A stretch of DNA of 64,000 bases from Phellopilus nigrolimitatus (lineage: Eukaryota > Basidiomycota > Agaricomycetes > Hymenochaetales > Hymenochaetaceae): assembly GCA_021029095.1 (NCBI GenBank), contig JAJOHG010000002.1, positions 1,736,001 to 1,800,000 on the forward strand, in the 5' to 3' direction. Of the stretch, positions 22,030-35,614 are shown in pieces. A model generated the notes under the pieces. That model ran no database searches. It saw only the letters and a list, made by a program, of their open reading frames with translations, and had not been told where the DNA came from. The position numbers and the translations under genes were made by a program. Position 1 is the first letter of the stretch, and every line of letters begins with the position of its first letter.

Positions 22030-22870
22030 GTGCAGCTATCTCGTTCTGTGCGGTATGTTCAGCTCGAAAATAAAAACCTGCGCGAAACGGAGTTGGATAC
22101 CTCGTAGAGGATCGAGCCTGAGTCAAACGTCAGTGCTCTCGGACTGTTTCGGTCGACACAAATGACGCACGTGATCTCCCGATACTGGCCGAGCAACACG
22201 GGCATAGCAAAGGCCCTTGTATCGTTCCTACCAGCTTCATTTTTCTCGGGATTGTGCTGATCGTCGACGACAGCGAGCAAGGGCAGCAGGACACGCGGAC
22301 ATGGGCAACACGAAGACGACGAAATTTTGCGTGAGGCTTAGCGGTGACGCGATTCAGGGTCCAATTCACGCCTATTTCCTTTCAAGGACGCGTCGTGGTT
22401 GGCCAGATTTTCTGAACTTTCATCTCACCTTCCTACATTCTCCTCAGCTGCTGATCAAACCAGATACAAATGTCTTTTCTGAAATGAGGGGATCATAGAA
22501 TCTGACCTTGACTGGATCGGATCTCCTTCAAATACAATTCAGTACTACTGGTTCCTCTCCTGATCTCTGCACTAGGAAATCTGTACTCTTTGTCTTTGGG
22601 AACTGTGGTTGAGTTGGAGACGCAGAAATGAAATCTGATGAATGCGCAATGTGTGGTATACGTTGAGTGGATACTAGCCTTCAAATCAATGATCCAAAGG
22701 GTGATAATCAGCTGAGTTTTCCTCATCACTGTTTGTATCTCCATCTCGTCGTCATGAGATTTAGTTGAGTACTACTGTGCTGCGTAGTGCTCTGTAGAAC
22801 TACTTTCGTTCTGCTGAATCTGCCTTGAAATACTACGCTTGCATCCATCTAGAAAAACTACTCGTCAACT
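22030..22870. other. Divergent intergenic region
   Basis: About 840 bp between SSU1 copy 2 and the one-helix membrane protein relic. No supported gene or repeat. Confidence 0.5.
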
Positions 22871-24134
22871 ATGCTTTTGACGACAGACGCAAGCACTTCA
22901 CTCATAAATACTACCATCGACGACACTTTGGTAGATCAGGTGAATGGAGTATCTCTTACGTACAGTAATGAATGGGGCGTAAACACAAACGGTCGGACGG
23001 CAGCTCGGTGTTATGCCACATGGGCGTTGAGAAGACGTTGGCGTATAACGACACATATCACGCCGCAATTGCTCCAGCAAACATGAGCATGACTTTCACC
23101 GGTAAGTGTTACCTTCGGCAAACACGTTTACTTTACTTTACTTCTACATGTATAGCTTACAAATTTACAATGAAGGCTCCGCTATATATGTTTTCTTCAT
23201 TGTTCCTCCATGATGAATGACGGAACTCACGTAACGACAAACCTTACATTCCTCTTGGATAATGAATGGGCCGGAGCTTTCAGCAACTCGAGCGATTCTG
23301 ATGTTGATTACAACGTCCTCGGTTATTATAATACTTCTTTACCAAGCGGCACCCATGAGTTAGTTGTCTCGGCGACATCGAACAGCGAGAGCTCCCTATT
23401 ATCAGTAGTCATTTTCGACCGCATGATTTATACGTATGTGCCTATTCCCAGCCGTGCTTTTGATTTCTTCTGACTTAATTACATCGGTATTTAGATTCAG
23501 TCAGGAAGACGGAGCACCGTCTGCAACCTCTAATACCATCGCCAAATCTAGTGGAATCTCCGCCGCTACAACCTCTAGCTCTATAGTTGCTTCGTCAAGC
23601 AGAGGCTCTCCAGAAACAGGACCACTCGTTGGCGGCATCGTCGGCGGCGTCGCACTACTTGCCTTAGTAATGACAGGTCCTCGTCTACCTATGGCGGCGG
23701 GCACGCCAGTCAGCGTAAGAGCAGTCCAGATGCCTGCGCAGATTCGATCCGCGCCATGCTCGACTCTTCTCTTCGCTCAGAACAGGGGCTAGCTAACGCC
23801 ACTTCAAGAGAGCTGCTGGACGATACTTCTCATAATACGAATATGTGGGAGCCTATTCAAAGAGGGGATGGTATGAGAAAAGACATCGACGCTTGCAGTT
23901 TCGGGATTGTCACGGAGGAAGTTCGATTCTAGCGATACCTCCTGCCAATCATCTCTCACCTCCGCGGCCGCACATCCTCCTTCCTTGGATTTAGACGAGC
24001 CGGATAGCGAGGAAGACGGGGCATGCGTGCGTTCAGCCAGACTCGAGGCTGTGATCGAGCTGCTGCAAGAGGAGCATCATTCGTTTGACGACGAGGACCG
24101 GCGATTTTCAAGCGGCGAATATACCATTTCTTGA
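22871..24134 (+). pseudogene. Degenerate copy 1 of the signal-peptide/one-helix membrane protein family
   Basis: Related to the genes at 39680 and 43799: it has NTTIDDTLVDQVNG (matches the T-I-D-D-T strand), AAIAPANMSMTFTG, SAIYVFFIVPP, NLTFLLDNEWAGAF, SVVIFDRMIYT and a Gly-rich helix GPLVGGIVGGVALLALV. But the pieces lie in different frames: breaks near 23015, near 23213 (two stop codons after FIVPP), after the membrane helix near 23672, and near 23915. The N-terminus lacks the hydrophobic signal peptide of the two sister genes, and the membrane helix is cut short before its usual Arg-rich stop-transfer. This amount of damage exceeds that of nearby genes, so I call it a pseudogene, with the reservation that single-base errors are frequent in this window. 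Confidence 0.6.
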
Positions 24135-25734
24135 TATAAAAATACTATTGAGGGACTTGGCGATTCGTTTCCTGACACCATCCGCACTTCATCCCGTGTT
24201 CTAAGTTTCCATTGTACAACCTCATGGTCATCATAGTCATCATCGAAGTGCAATCACCGCTGGTGTATGATGTATGGCAAAGCACATGATACACGGACTT
24301 TGCATTAAGTACAACTCTTTCAATTTGTCGGTGACTGCTTGTTTGAAATTATCAAGGCTTCTTCTGATCTCACTTCGTCCGTCATTGATAATCACTGTAG
24401 CTTTCAATCATTTTTTTCCTTTATCTCGGCTGTCAAATCAACGAACGAGCGCGAACTTTAAACTCCTGTGGATGGCCGAACTATTCTGGGTTTTGTGTCA
24501 GCGTTCGGTTTTCGATATTTGTGACTTGAAGCTAACCTCCCAATTTCGTTGTGGCGCATTTTGACGTGCAGCTCCAGGGTTTGGCTACCATCAGTCCAAG
24601 GCTGACGACATCTTATGTGTTCCCGTCAACGGGGGATTAGGGGTTTCAATCTTTTCCGATGCAATGATGTGTTTTCTTCGGCATTTTACTCTTCCTTGTC
24701 CTACAGCGACAACTTCGTCCACATTTTCTGATTATCGACTTATCGAGGAAGCGAAGAGGCGTCGGCGCTCCCGAGGCAAGTTTTAAATCATGCTTTTTAA
24801 TCGGTATTAATACATTCGAGTTTTAGTTCTAATCTCACCTTTGGCTTCAAGCACTGCTCTCGTGAAGAGCAAAATCCCGACCGATCTTTCAACTCACATC
24901 TACACCTGCTCTTATTTCGCACACTTTCCTCGTCGCTCAACAGAAATCAGAAAAATACCAATCAGTCGCGTGTTTGATTACCAACAGGATGATTATACAA
25001 TTGGACAGCGTTCGAAATTGCTTGCGCGGACACCCCACACTTCGAGAGTCATGAATGGTCTTTGCCGCTGCGCCTCCTCGGTCTTGCGTGTGCATAGTTT
25101 AATACTCAACATTAACCACCTATCTATCTGCGTAGATAACAACGGATCTGGCAAATCCTTGTTGTGATAACGAGGGGCGGGGTCGCCAGCAGTCTGGCGT
25201 TCCAGAAATTCCAACAATCCTTCAGAAGAGTCCACGCAGAATTGGCATTACATGCTGCACGTCATGCGACTCTATGCTTAAAAGAATGTGGCATGGCGCG
25301 TAGACAGATTCAAAGCTTTACCGTTCGGCTCGAGAAGACTCATGTGATGTGTCTTGTTTATACGAAGGTGTCTCCTTCCGACTTTAGATAAGGATATTGG
25401 CGCGGGTCGTTGTGATTTACGGTTTACCGGCTGAACATATGCACATTGCTCATGACCAAACTAATTTCCGTGGGTCACGATTCGTCCAATTACGTCATGA
25501 AGGCTGGACGGTTTCGCACCGGTCTGCGGTTCTCTCGTTCGATGGCAACTGAAAGAGATGCGACTATCTCTCTCACACGCAAAAACAATTTACCGCTACG
25601 CACGCTATTCGCACATCCTATGTACATGGATGTTACTGGAGGCTTATATGTTTTAGAACATAACCAACGATGAGATCTGAAGGACCACCTCCAGCTCTGA
25701 ATTTCCCCTACAACACTCCCATACGTAGCAAAAC
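24135..25734. other. 1.6-kb gene-free stretch
   Basis: AT-leaning sequence with only short random frames. I see no tRNA-like cloverleaf, transposon ends or recognisable protein fragments. Confidence 0.45.
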
Positions 25735-27521
25735 ATGAACTCAAAGATCAACGGTACGAACGACGCGCATGTCTCTAGCGTCGATGCCGCCGCGAAGGCA
25801 GCCCTGGATGCAAACCCAGGAGTCGGATACAATAAGGTCGCTCCGCCGAACTCGACGGGCATCAAGGTCGTCATTGTCGGTGCTGGCTTCGCTGGCCTCG
25901 CGTGCGCGATCGAGTGTAAGCGCAAAGGACACGAGGTTCTGCTATTAGAAAAGTTCAAAGAGCTAAAGATCATTGGTAAGTTTTGAGAAGTGCTCACACC
26001 CGTTATACATAAGATGCTATTTATCCACCCTTCGCACACTATTCTAGGTGACGTATGTAGTACTGTTTGCTCTCGCGAAAACATATTGATCAAATTGTGT
26101 CTTCAGATTATATCGTTTGGGAGTAATGCTGGCAAGATCTTCGAGCGTTGGAACCTTCACAGCGAGTAAGTTAAAGTGGCCATTCTTTGATTATCGCTGA
26201 ATGGTCGTTATTTTTAATAGGATTTGGCCGTTGTGTACCCATCACTACGAACTTCACTTGCATAACTCGAAGGGGGAGTTGCTTACCAAGCAGCACCTGC
26301 CGAACGTGCAGTACGGGTCGTATGCGTACAACGGTCACCGCGGCGAACTCCACGAATGTCTCTTTAACTATGCAAAGTCCGTTGGCGTAGAGATCCGGCT
26401 CGGACAGGATGTCTCAGAGTACGAGGAAGACGAGGAAAAGGCGAGGCAAGCGTCCTCTCGAATGGCGAACGCATAGCAGCGGACGTAGTCGTTGGAGCGG
26501 ACTGGAGTAAGGAGCAAGGCGAGGATGCTTGTTTTGGTATGCCGTCTTCGATTAGTCCTCGATCACGAATCATCTCGACTCATCAACTTTCGGTTGAGCA
26601 GGGATATGATGATAAACCTAAATCTTCTGGATATGCCATATACAGGGCTTGGTTTGACACTCATGAGCAGGGAGTCGACAAAGATCCACTGACGGACTTT
26701 GTATGCAAGAATGGCGATACTTTCTTCGGATGGATAGGTGCGTATACTTGTCTCGAACTCTGCACGAGCGATCTCACATAAACACAGGCCCGGATGTCCA
26801 CTTCCTTTCTTCCTCATCAAAAGATGGCCGCGCTCTGTCATGGGTGATTACTCACAAGTTCGTACAGCCTATAATCACTCCTGTTTCATGTACAGCCTGA
26901 ATATTTAAAAACAAAACAGAGACAAAGCCGACATCGAAGAGTCGTGGTCGTTTCCTGGGAAAATGGAGGACGTCCTTGCCGTCGTTGACGGCTGGGATCC
27001 TCGGTGTGCCGCCATCCTCTCTAAAGCGCCCTCCTGTGTGGACTGGAAGCTTGTATATCGCGATCCTCTGCCGACGTGGATCAGCAAAGGCGCACGCCTT
27101 GCACTCATAGGCGATGCTGCACATCCCTTCTTGCCGTAAGCCCACCCTCCTAATCTCACTTATGTCGGAAGGTTGATCTATCGCGCTTCCAAGGACGAGC
27201 ATGCAGGGCGCATCGCAGGCCATCGAAGATGGCGTCACGCTTGCTGTAGCTCTCCAGATCGGTGGGAAGCAGGACATTTCACTCTCCGTACGTGCCTGGG
27301 AGAAGATCCGCTATCAGCGCGTACGGCGTGCGCAGGTGATGGGAGAAACAACGCGTGACATGTGGCACAAGGCTAAACCGTCCGACAGAGGCGCAGCCGT
27401 CGAGCTTCCACTGCCCGAGTGGCTGCTCGGTTTTGATGCAGAGAAAGATATGTATGAGGTGTATGGAGCAATTGCGAAGGAGATCAGGGAGAAGGGGTAT
27501 GAGTTACCGACTCTTCCTTAA
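25735..27521 (+). CDS. FAD-dependent monooxygenase (salicylate-hydroxylase type)
   Basis: Flavin hydroxylase of the aromatic-ring hydroxylase group. Exon 1 has the Rossmann motif VIVGAGFAGLACA after a 45-residue leader; then IISFGSNAGKIFERW, GHRGELHECLFNYAKSVGVEIRLG, VVVGAD followed by GVRSKARMLVL (the DG motif region), SWVITHKDKADIEESW, and the FAD ribityl-binding motif GDAAHPFLPTSMQGAS followed by QAIEDGVTLAVAL. Seven or so introns have clear borders. Two one-base slips interrupt it: near 26442 (EEK then EASVLSNGERIAADVV) and near 26503 (VGAD then GVRSK). Apart from these every exon is conserved. The substrate is unknown; no biosynthetic neighbours suggest a cluster. Confidence 0.85.
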
Positions 27522-27870
27522 AACACTGGTCCCGTTTATGCGTGTCGAATTTTTGATGTATCATGTTCCTATTTTTGTGCCTTCACCATGAATGAACACA
27601 ATGGATTTTTAAATGAGGGTGACTCACGAAAAAAGGCAGAAAAGGAAGATACAGCAGGAAATCGATGAATTTTTAGAGTCCCACGTTGGACGGTGCAACC
27701 GAAGTTCCCGTTCAAAGTATACATAGTATTGTAAGTTGATAAAGCCTACTTATTCGAATATATATGTAAAAATAAAATACCAAGCTCCTTGACGATGTCG
27801 TTTCATCCATGCCAGGGTACTTGTCACCGAAATAACCGCACGATCCGCACGATGTACAAATCGGTCCATG
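27522..27870. other. Intergenic region between convergent genes
   Basis: 350 bp, AT-rich, between the stop codons of the monooxygenase and a DUF6533 gene; nothing else seen. Confidence 0.5.
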
Positions 27871-29469
27871 CTATGCTTGGTCAACCTCGTGAATAACATA
27901 GATTTCCCTATTGTTTTGTAGGTCATGAGTTTTTGGCTTTAGTTTGTCGCACTGCTCGTCGTCAGGTCCGAAAGAGAAACCTTTCAGTACATGTGGCTGC
28001 GTATACGACACACCGGGTGTCGATGCGCTCTGTTTTTGTCTACTTGCGGCGCTCTGAATATTAAGCAGTGCGCGATTGAGGACGAGGGTGGTCATCGCCC
28101 AAACGAAGCTGGAAGAGGCAAGTTTTAGCGTATGCGAGAGTGGTATAAGTGAAGTTGGTATACAATACTCCGAGGATCGTCAATGTAGGCTAATTATTGG
28201 ACACATAAGTAATGAAAAAGAAAACAAGGGACAGTGACTTACTTTGACAAAGCAGGCGAGCATGAGGTTGAAGAATCGTAGTGCTAAACAGGTAATATCA
28301 GCGACATACCGGGCATAGGTCATACAACGTGCAGGAAACGCACCGGTCAAAACCTGTTCAGACACATGCTTAGCGATCTACCCATATAACAGAAATAAAA
28401 GGTAAATCACTAACAGCAAAATATCCCATCCCGTCCCTAGCCAATGACCGCGCCAACTGTGAGTCCTGCGAGCGCGGTCGGTCTAGCGAGTTCCAACACA
28501 CAAGCACAAGCACAATGACCTCGAAGAGCATCTAAATTTTGTGTCAGATAAATCAGGATAGAACTGTGGAAATGAAAAATGGTATCCAGAGAAAGAGATA
28601 ATGTAATAAGGCCAAAAGAATGGAAATAGAAGGAACTGGAGACTTACAGGTGAGGCCCATACTGCTGATAGCTCGTCAACTTTTATGGTCGAAACACACA
28701 TATGAACCTCCTTAATATACGTGAGACCCGCTGCACGAAGATCGAGAAAATTGAATGGACAAGGTCTTCTCGGTCAAATAAATAGACTCACGCAACATCT
28801 TCACTATGACAACAACCATGAGGCTGAAGGTGGCAAAGAATGAAATAAGAAAGCCCATCATCATGAAGATGGATTTGACCTGCTCCTGCAATCAGGACCG
28901 AGTTCCTAGCTCCTGTGCACCAGAACATACCCGATTTCTTTCCCAGAGATTAATGACTCGCAGGAGAACCAGTACGTTCCCGATGCCGATCGAGATGACA
29001 CCCAGGAGAGAAGAAAAGGTGAAAAAATTTCGACAAGTCTAAGGCAACTACGTGTTTGCTTGCTGAACATGCAAATAACGCATAAAAAGGACTTACAGTG
29101 TCCGTTATGACCGAGTTATCATCAAAACGGTTCATGACTGCAGCGGTGTCTGTCTGAGTGAACGACCTCAGACTTCAGTTTCTATGAAAATCACTCACCA
29201 TTTGCTACCCCGATCAAAACCGCCGGAACCAGATACCGGTTGGCAAGAAATGCTTTCTTTGCGAACGACGGTTTTGCGTGCCAAACGAACCGCACTTCGT
29301 CTCCGAAAGTCAAAATATGGTCGTAGAGCATTATGACAAGCCCGATGCCTTCATATTCTCGATCAGTGGAAATTCAAAAAACCAAATCGAGGGAGGATTA
29401 AGGTATACACGGACCATTAAGATATCGGGTTGCATTAGCATCCTCTATACACTGAGCAGCACTTTCCAT
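27871..29469 (-). CDS. DUF6533 family seven-helix membrane protein (copy 1)
   Basis: Basidiomycete-specific membrane protein family of unknown function. Start ATG at 29469 (MESAAQCIEDANATRYLN). Exons in order: GIGLVIMLYDHILTFGDEV (the DUF6533 signature), VMNRFDDNSVITDT, CRNFFTFSSLLGVISIGIG, EQVKSIFMMMGFLISFFA, AGLTYIKEVHMCVSTIKVDE, MLFEVIVLVLVCWNSLDRPR, VLTGAFPARCMTYARYV and a last exon with SFVWAMTTLVLNRALLNIQ and a 60-residue cytosolic tail. About seven hydrophobic helices are spread over nine small exons, each joined by introns of 45-115 nt. The frame is intact. A paralogue with the same exon pattern is at 47593-49456. Confidence 0.85.
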
Positions 29470-30792
29470 GACTTTGCGCCTATTTACGGTGTCAAGGACT
29501 CAAGAGACTCGTGAATCAGATATAGAGGGAACGGATGCAAGCAGCGTCGAGGCGGCTTTTAAACCCGCTGCGAAACAAACCGCGAGGTAGAGACACTTCG
29601 ATAATTTGACAGGAGTTGAGCGCTTCCGTACGTGAAAAGAAGAAAGGCATAAGTAGTTGGGGTTTGTCGCCGCACGTGCGAGAATGCTGAGCCTGCGGCG
29701 CAACTGCACAACTTGGTTCTTTTTATAGGGGTGATTGAGAAGTGATGCTGGGAGTTAGCTGTATTTGTCTTAGTTCTCCGCGTGAACACGGAGTAAGAAG
29801 ATGTGATAGCAATATAATGTGCTGGCGAATTTGGACCTTGAGAATCTTCGGTTGGTGTTTTGCTGTTGAACAGTGGCGAAGGCGCGGGCCAAAGGGTTGC
29901 GCATGCAGCAGAATACAAGGTCAGTATGGATCTTTTCTTTTGTAGCCAAGTCGAGAATGCAGAGCATTCGCGGTCTTCTGATCCTCCATTTGTATCCGCG
30001 TATGGCGTGTAGGCGCCTTATCATCAAAGATGGCTGTTTGAGATCAGCGAGGTGAGATTTCGGATGGCGGCTGCATCCGCCAGGCATATATGTAGATTAG
30101 ATTCTGATGTAGTTTGACTTTCATGGGAGGCAGTGGTAGATGACAAGTCACAATAGTGATCGATCAGCTTTCGTCTTGATCATACCTTCTCGTTTCCAAA
30201 GACTTTGCAATAGGAAGGTAACAATCCTCTTGCCAGGTGGCTGTGGCGGCAATCCTTAACGTGAATACAGATGCGAACTGTCATCTGCTGATGTTTTCCA
30301 GAACCAGAAAGCATGAATCATGTAGGAGTTCCCGTCCTTCAGCAGTGAAAGCAGGCAGTGATGAAGCATTTGCACTCCAAGAAGACTTCTTAAAATGGAA
30401 ATCAGAATTTGAAGAGGTGTTTCGAGATACATTTGTAATTGTAGGAAGCGCCAGTTGCAGTGGTTAGTATGCTTAGTATACGCGTGAGAGTCTTCGCCGG
30501 TCGTTGCGAGGTCCAAGCCACCGAGAGAGCGATCGCACAGATGCTTCAATGACTTTTAGTGACAGAGTAAGCGGAAGGAAGAGCACCGAATCTCCTTCTG
30601 GCGGAAAATAGCGTACCGGGGGATACCGTATTCTTGATCATCGAACGAGCCTGTGCATCTAGTCTAGATAAGGTTCCTTTGTACCCCTGTCTTTTCACTT
30701 CCATAAGTTCTCATTACATACGTGTGCTATTAAATGAAATCACTCACACGGTCTAAGTATAGCCAGGTGGCGTCTACGCATTTGTTTCGAGG
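29470..30792. other. 1.3-kb gene-free stretch
   Basis: Between the DUF6533 gene's start and the HAD gene's stop. Only short frames without family resemblance; no repeats with visible ends. Confidence 0.45.
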
Positions 30793-32591
30793 TCATCTCA
30801 GCCGTGCGAACTCCCGATCAATAGCCCACCGCACAGCCTGCTCAACGTCCTGGGCGATGTGCGACGGCTCGTGTGCTGGTGGCCCGCATTTGGGGTCATA
30901 GACTCCGGTGTTGACGAGAACAGATGACCATCCCTTCGCATTCGCACCGGCGATGTCTGAAAGATTTTAGAGGTAAACAATCCGCCTGGTGCAAAGCGGA
31001 GTAAGAAACGCGCACCCGACTCAGGATTGTCTGGGATAAAAGTATAGTTAATACACAATATTAGAATTATTGCCATCTGGCTTACCCCCGATCATGTAAC
31101 TACGAATGGAACCGATCAATCTTGTGATTTTAAGTACCAGAATAAATCACCTACACATTCGGAGTGTAATCACTATGTTCATTCTTAGAGACCATACCCT
31201 CCCGTAATAAGAGCTCGTGTAGTCGTCCACGGAGCACCTGCTCAGCATATGCGTAGGTCTCCCGAGTTGGCTTTCCATATTGTACGCATGGGTAGTTTTT
31301 GCCCGTCAGCGAGTGGTACACCGCCTCGAACGCAATACGGAAGCCGCCCTGTCCGAGACGCGGCACAGGAAAATCGGAGCGCCACAAAAGATCCGGGTTG
31401 CAGAACACGAGCTTCACGGCCCCCTCGTTCTCCGGAACTAATGTAGAGGCCGTGGGCCCTGCAAGCGCAGGCAGGACAGACCCGCCGTTCAGAAGGATGT
31501 CGCATGTGACCTGGATGTCGAGTGCCCAATTACGAGGGTCATGAAAGACAAAGATAGCGGCGAAACGGGTAGACGGTTCGAATGGAGGACGAGACTGTGG
31601 ATAGTTCATTAGAAACCACCTATGATGCACAATTTTTTCAGAAGCTCACCTCAACAAAAGCGCGCTCGTTTGCATCAAGATCATGCATAGGCCAGATACT
31701 TTAAAGAATCAGGTCCTTGCTCATGCTCCCATATTGGAGCCTTACCTCGGATTCCACGCCATTATGTCCAATGTTGTATATACATTGCGAAACCCATATC
31801 TAGCACCCGTTGTAAGGTTCATTTTAGCTCAGAATAATATTTGACATACTCTTCTGCAACTTGCGGAACAGATCCTGGAAGACCTCCGAGAACAAGCACC
31901 GGCTTTTCTGCATATTGGTCGACTATAGATTTGAGGACGGTGTGTGCTTGCATGAACTGCGACAGAGAAATCTGGATACCTTTCAATGAACTGCACGAAT
32001 GATAATAATAATTATAAGGCAAGCACCTCTACACCGAGCTTTTCAGTTAGTTTCTGGCAACGGACCGTCTCCGATACACCCCCTCCGTTTGTGATCTACA
32101 TGGACCTCGTCAGATGCTGACAGCGTCGAACTTCGCTGACATTTCAACTTACCATGATATAGGGTATTTTTCTAATTTTACATGTCAGCCACGACAAGCG
32201 TGAATTGGAAATCGTGCCACTTACATACCTAGTTCATTTTCTCCGTTAAGCATCCTTAAAGCCTTCTTAGCTTGTGGTATTACTTCTTCTCCGTGTAAGA
32301 GCACTCCATCCTGAGATCCTCGTTAGCTGGTTCCCTGGTTTTCTCGGGAAATTACGAGTAAAATAGCCATACGATGTCGAAGGCGAATGCTAATGGAGGT
32401 TTGCGCTGGAGTGTTTCTGTATGATCGTGAGCACGTTAGGGTCGGAAATCACAAAATGGACGGAACTCGCCCTGCAATGTCAATCCAGCCAGATGCGATT
32501 CTAACCTCCTTGGGTGATGAAATATACCTCCAATCGTTGTTCTGAATCCTCGATGGCCAAGACGCAATGTACCATGCAAGGCGAACGACAT
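30793..32591 (-). CDS. HAD-superfamily hydrolase, CECR5/YKR070W type
   Basis: Mitochondrial-type HAD phosphatase family of unknown substrate. Start ATG at 32591 (MSFALHGTLRLGHRGFRTT, basic and arginine-containing, which suits a mitochondrial targeting presequence). Motif I FAFDIDGVLLHGEEV carries the two catalytic Asp; motif II ITNGGGVSETVRCQKL; then ISLSQFMQAHT, VLVLGGLPGSVPQVAEEYGF, NVYTTLDIMAWNPSIWPM, FAAIFVFHDPRNWALDIQ, and motif III/IV MIGDNPESDIAGANAKG near the C-terminus, followed by WSSVLVNTGVYDP. About twelve exons, including very small ones around 31090-31010; every intron chosen (for example gtaagt at 32226 and gtatgt at 31845) restores the family sequence and no frame break is needed. 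Divergent from the GT90 gene, with 260 bp between starts. Confidence 0.88.
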
Positions 32592-32851
32592 GGTGGTTAA
32601 CAAAAACTCCAGCGTTCCGTTTCTAGGCCGAGATTGCCGTGCATGCTTGTAATAGGAACGCTGTCTTCTTTAGCGCCCACCATGAAGGACAAAACTCTGA
32701 TAGCCGTCTCCTGCACTACTGACCATCCACTCGACGGTGAAAACGCCCGAGAGGCGTTCTCTTTCGATCGCTGAGGGCACAGGGTGTTCGAGGTGAGCAC
32801 AACAGTCAGAATCGCATTCGAATCACTGACGAGTTTCTACTGAATACATAG

Positions 32852-35158
32852 ATGTCGACACGCAAAGGACATTTACCGTCGTATTCCAGTGATTTCACGG
32901 AAGAGTCGCGGTCATGGAGGAAAGGAAACACTGCCCGGTCAGGCATCAGCTTAACGACACCCTTCTCGGAATCGCCTGGCACCCCCGACGACGATGAGAC
33001 GAAAAGCGCTCTGACAAAGTTGAGGGTCAAGCTCAACAACATTCTCCCTCCGACTAGCTCGTCGACGCGGCTTCGCAGCAAGGACAAATATGCCTCCTGG
33101 AGACGGCCCAACTTTGCCCTGCTGCTCTTATGCGTTTGCGCAATCTATCTCTGGACCCAGTTCACGTCGAAAAGTACTACGAGTACAACATCTGCTGGGC
33201 GATCTGAATCACAGCCTCCTTTGCCCGAATCACCCAAGCGGAAAGATCGGACGGCACCGCACACTTATCGACCTGACGGTCTCCTCGAAGTCAACCCCAA
33301 CGGCTCGCACCCCATTTTCGATCTCATCGCGAAGGCGGAGTCGGCGTGGCATAGAAAACTAAGAAAGGCGAGCGCTACTTTCCAGGAAGCTGTCGAGGAA
33401 TACGTCCGACGCTACCACCGTCCTCCGCCAAAAGGTTTTGACAAATGGTGCGTGCGCATTACACCTGCTTTCATTGGTGACCAAGTTCATTTGAACCAGG
33501 TGGGAATATGTTCAGGAAAATAAAGTGCAGCTTCCCGACGAGTACGACGTCATCAATGAACGTCTTGAGCCCTTCTGGGGTATCCGGCCGCTCGATATTC
33601 GCCGGATTATGGCAGATTGGGAAGACCATAGTGACGTACCCGTCATTGGTTTTCGGCAAAGTCGACGGGAAGCGAATCAGGATACTCAAGAATGGCATGC
33701 CAGAAGCGGAAGCCGCCAATTTTGCCCAGTCACTGAGGGACCGACTGAACTTCATGCTGGATATAGAAGACGTGTTACCTGACTTCCGTGCGATCATTTC
33801 TCCTGGCGATACTCCAAATCTTCTGGGCGACTGGGAGCTGTTAGAAGAGGCGCGTAAAGCTGCACAAAAGAAAACATGTATGTTTCATCGATGATGTTCT
33901 CTACCAAAACTAACAACTTGCTGCAGACATCGACATTGACGGACCGCCCGAACCGAAACATGGTTGGCTTTCTGCTTGCAAGCCTAATACACCTGCCCAC
34001 AAAAGCGTGCTTGACTTTTATGCACCTGTCCCTACGGCCCTACTGCACAAGGAAAAGAAGACGTTCATCCACGACCATCGCGCGTCGATGAATCCATGTG
34101 CGCATCCATCACATCTTTTCCTTGGTGGCCAATTCCTCTCGCACTACGAGGGTCCATCCCCGCACCCCGTGCTAATCCCCCAGTTCTCTTCTTCTACATC
34201 GTTGCTGCACTATGATCTGCTCCCGATCCCTCCTCCTGGCTGGGGAGAAGAGCGGCGTGACATACCTTGGGAGGCGAAGTATGATGAACGCCTTCAATGG
34301 CGTGGTCTGAACACCGGCATGATGTGCACGCCTAATACGCGCTGGAGGCAGTCGCAGCGTTTTAGGCTCGTCGAGATGGCCAACTCAGTCGAAGGACATG
34401 TTACGGTACTTCGTCCGCCGAAGAAGGGCGAGGAGCTAGACGCTGTGGGCGAAGGAGAAAGGTGGGCAAAAGCACGCGTCAATCCCGCTATGCTGGACAT
34501 CGCGTTTTCGGGAGATCCGGTACAGTGCGAAGACTATACGTGCGACGAGCTTCGAAGGACTACCGACTGGAGAAAACGTATGGACACGCATGAATCGAGC
34601 AGGTACAAGTATGTGATCGATGTACGTGCGTCTTTCCTTAACAACCAGCGTAATTGCTAAACAATCAGCTATTCAGGTTGACGGAAACGGCTGGTCCTCG
34701 CGTTTCAAACGACTCATGGCCAGTAACTCCTTAATCTTCAAAAGCACTGTGTATCCTGAATGGTAAGCACAGTCATACAATGATCAACCAACTCCGTGTT
34801 TTTATACAAACGACAGGTTTGTCGACCGTATCCAACCGTGGGTGCACTACGTACCGATTGCCTTCGACTACTCCGACCTGCACGACGCGTTTGTCTTCTT
34901 CCGCGGGGACATCACAGGCAATGGGAATCACGATGAGCTAGCAAAAAAGATTGCACTCGCGGGCAGTAAGTGGGTAGAAACTTTCTGGCGAGACGAGGAC
35001 GTGACTGCGTACATGTTCAGGTCGGTTGTCGTTTTTACCTATTATTACCGTTCAACCTAATCAATTACGCTTGCCCTAGGCTGTTCTTGGAATACTCTAG
35101 GGTGATAAGTCTTGACCGGGAGGCTATGTCGATGAAGCTCTCTGAGTTCGGATCGTAG
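32852..35158 (+). CDS. CAP10-type glycosyltransferase family 90 protein
   Basis: Golgi type II membrane glycosyltransferase related to Cryptococcus CAP10 xylosyltransferases. Start [15 protein letters not shown] at 32852; a basic 85-residue cytosolic part; one signal anchor ([17 protein letters not shown], about residues 89-105); a Ser/Thr/Pro stem; then the catalytic part beginning [20 protein letters not shown]. Diagnostic C-terminal block: [17 protein letters not shown], then [39 protein letters not shown] and [11 protein letters not shown]. Introns lie near 33450, 33880, 34625, 34763 and 35020. One base slip near 33630 is needed between [10 protein letters not shown] and [15 protein letters not shown]. 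The acceptor sugar cannot be told from the sequence. Confidence 0.87.
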
Positions 35159-35614
35159 AAAATTTTAATACTTGGTACATCATCGCGTTTAGGGTACACA
35201 GATGATTTATTTGGGTTGATGAATACTTGTAAAACACTGGCACATTCACCTGTGAATGAAACTTGCTTGACTGACCGACCAACATGCTGGGTGGTGAGTA
35301 CGGGACAGATCCTTCCTTTCTTCATTCTTTTTTGCTCAGTAATGAAGCTCTGAGCACCTCCGTTTCCCTTCACCAAGACTATATTAAACACTCTTGCTGT
35401 AGATGCTCATGGTCCAAGAATTTAAAGGAAGCTTAGAACGACCGCGGAGTCATTATAGACTCTTATAAACCTCAAGGACGTATATTGTAAGCGTGCTCTA
35501 TGATGTTCAGCTCAACAGAGGAACGTCTGTATCAAGCACAACACATGTTATGCAGGAAACGTAGTCCAGCAGCTCAAAAATTATGGTAGAACTCAGCGGG
35601 AAAAGACAAGGAGC
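35159..35614. other. Intergenic region between convergent genes
   Basis: 455 bp between the GT90 stop and the F-box gene stop; no supported feature. Confidence 0.5.
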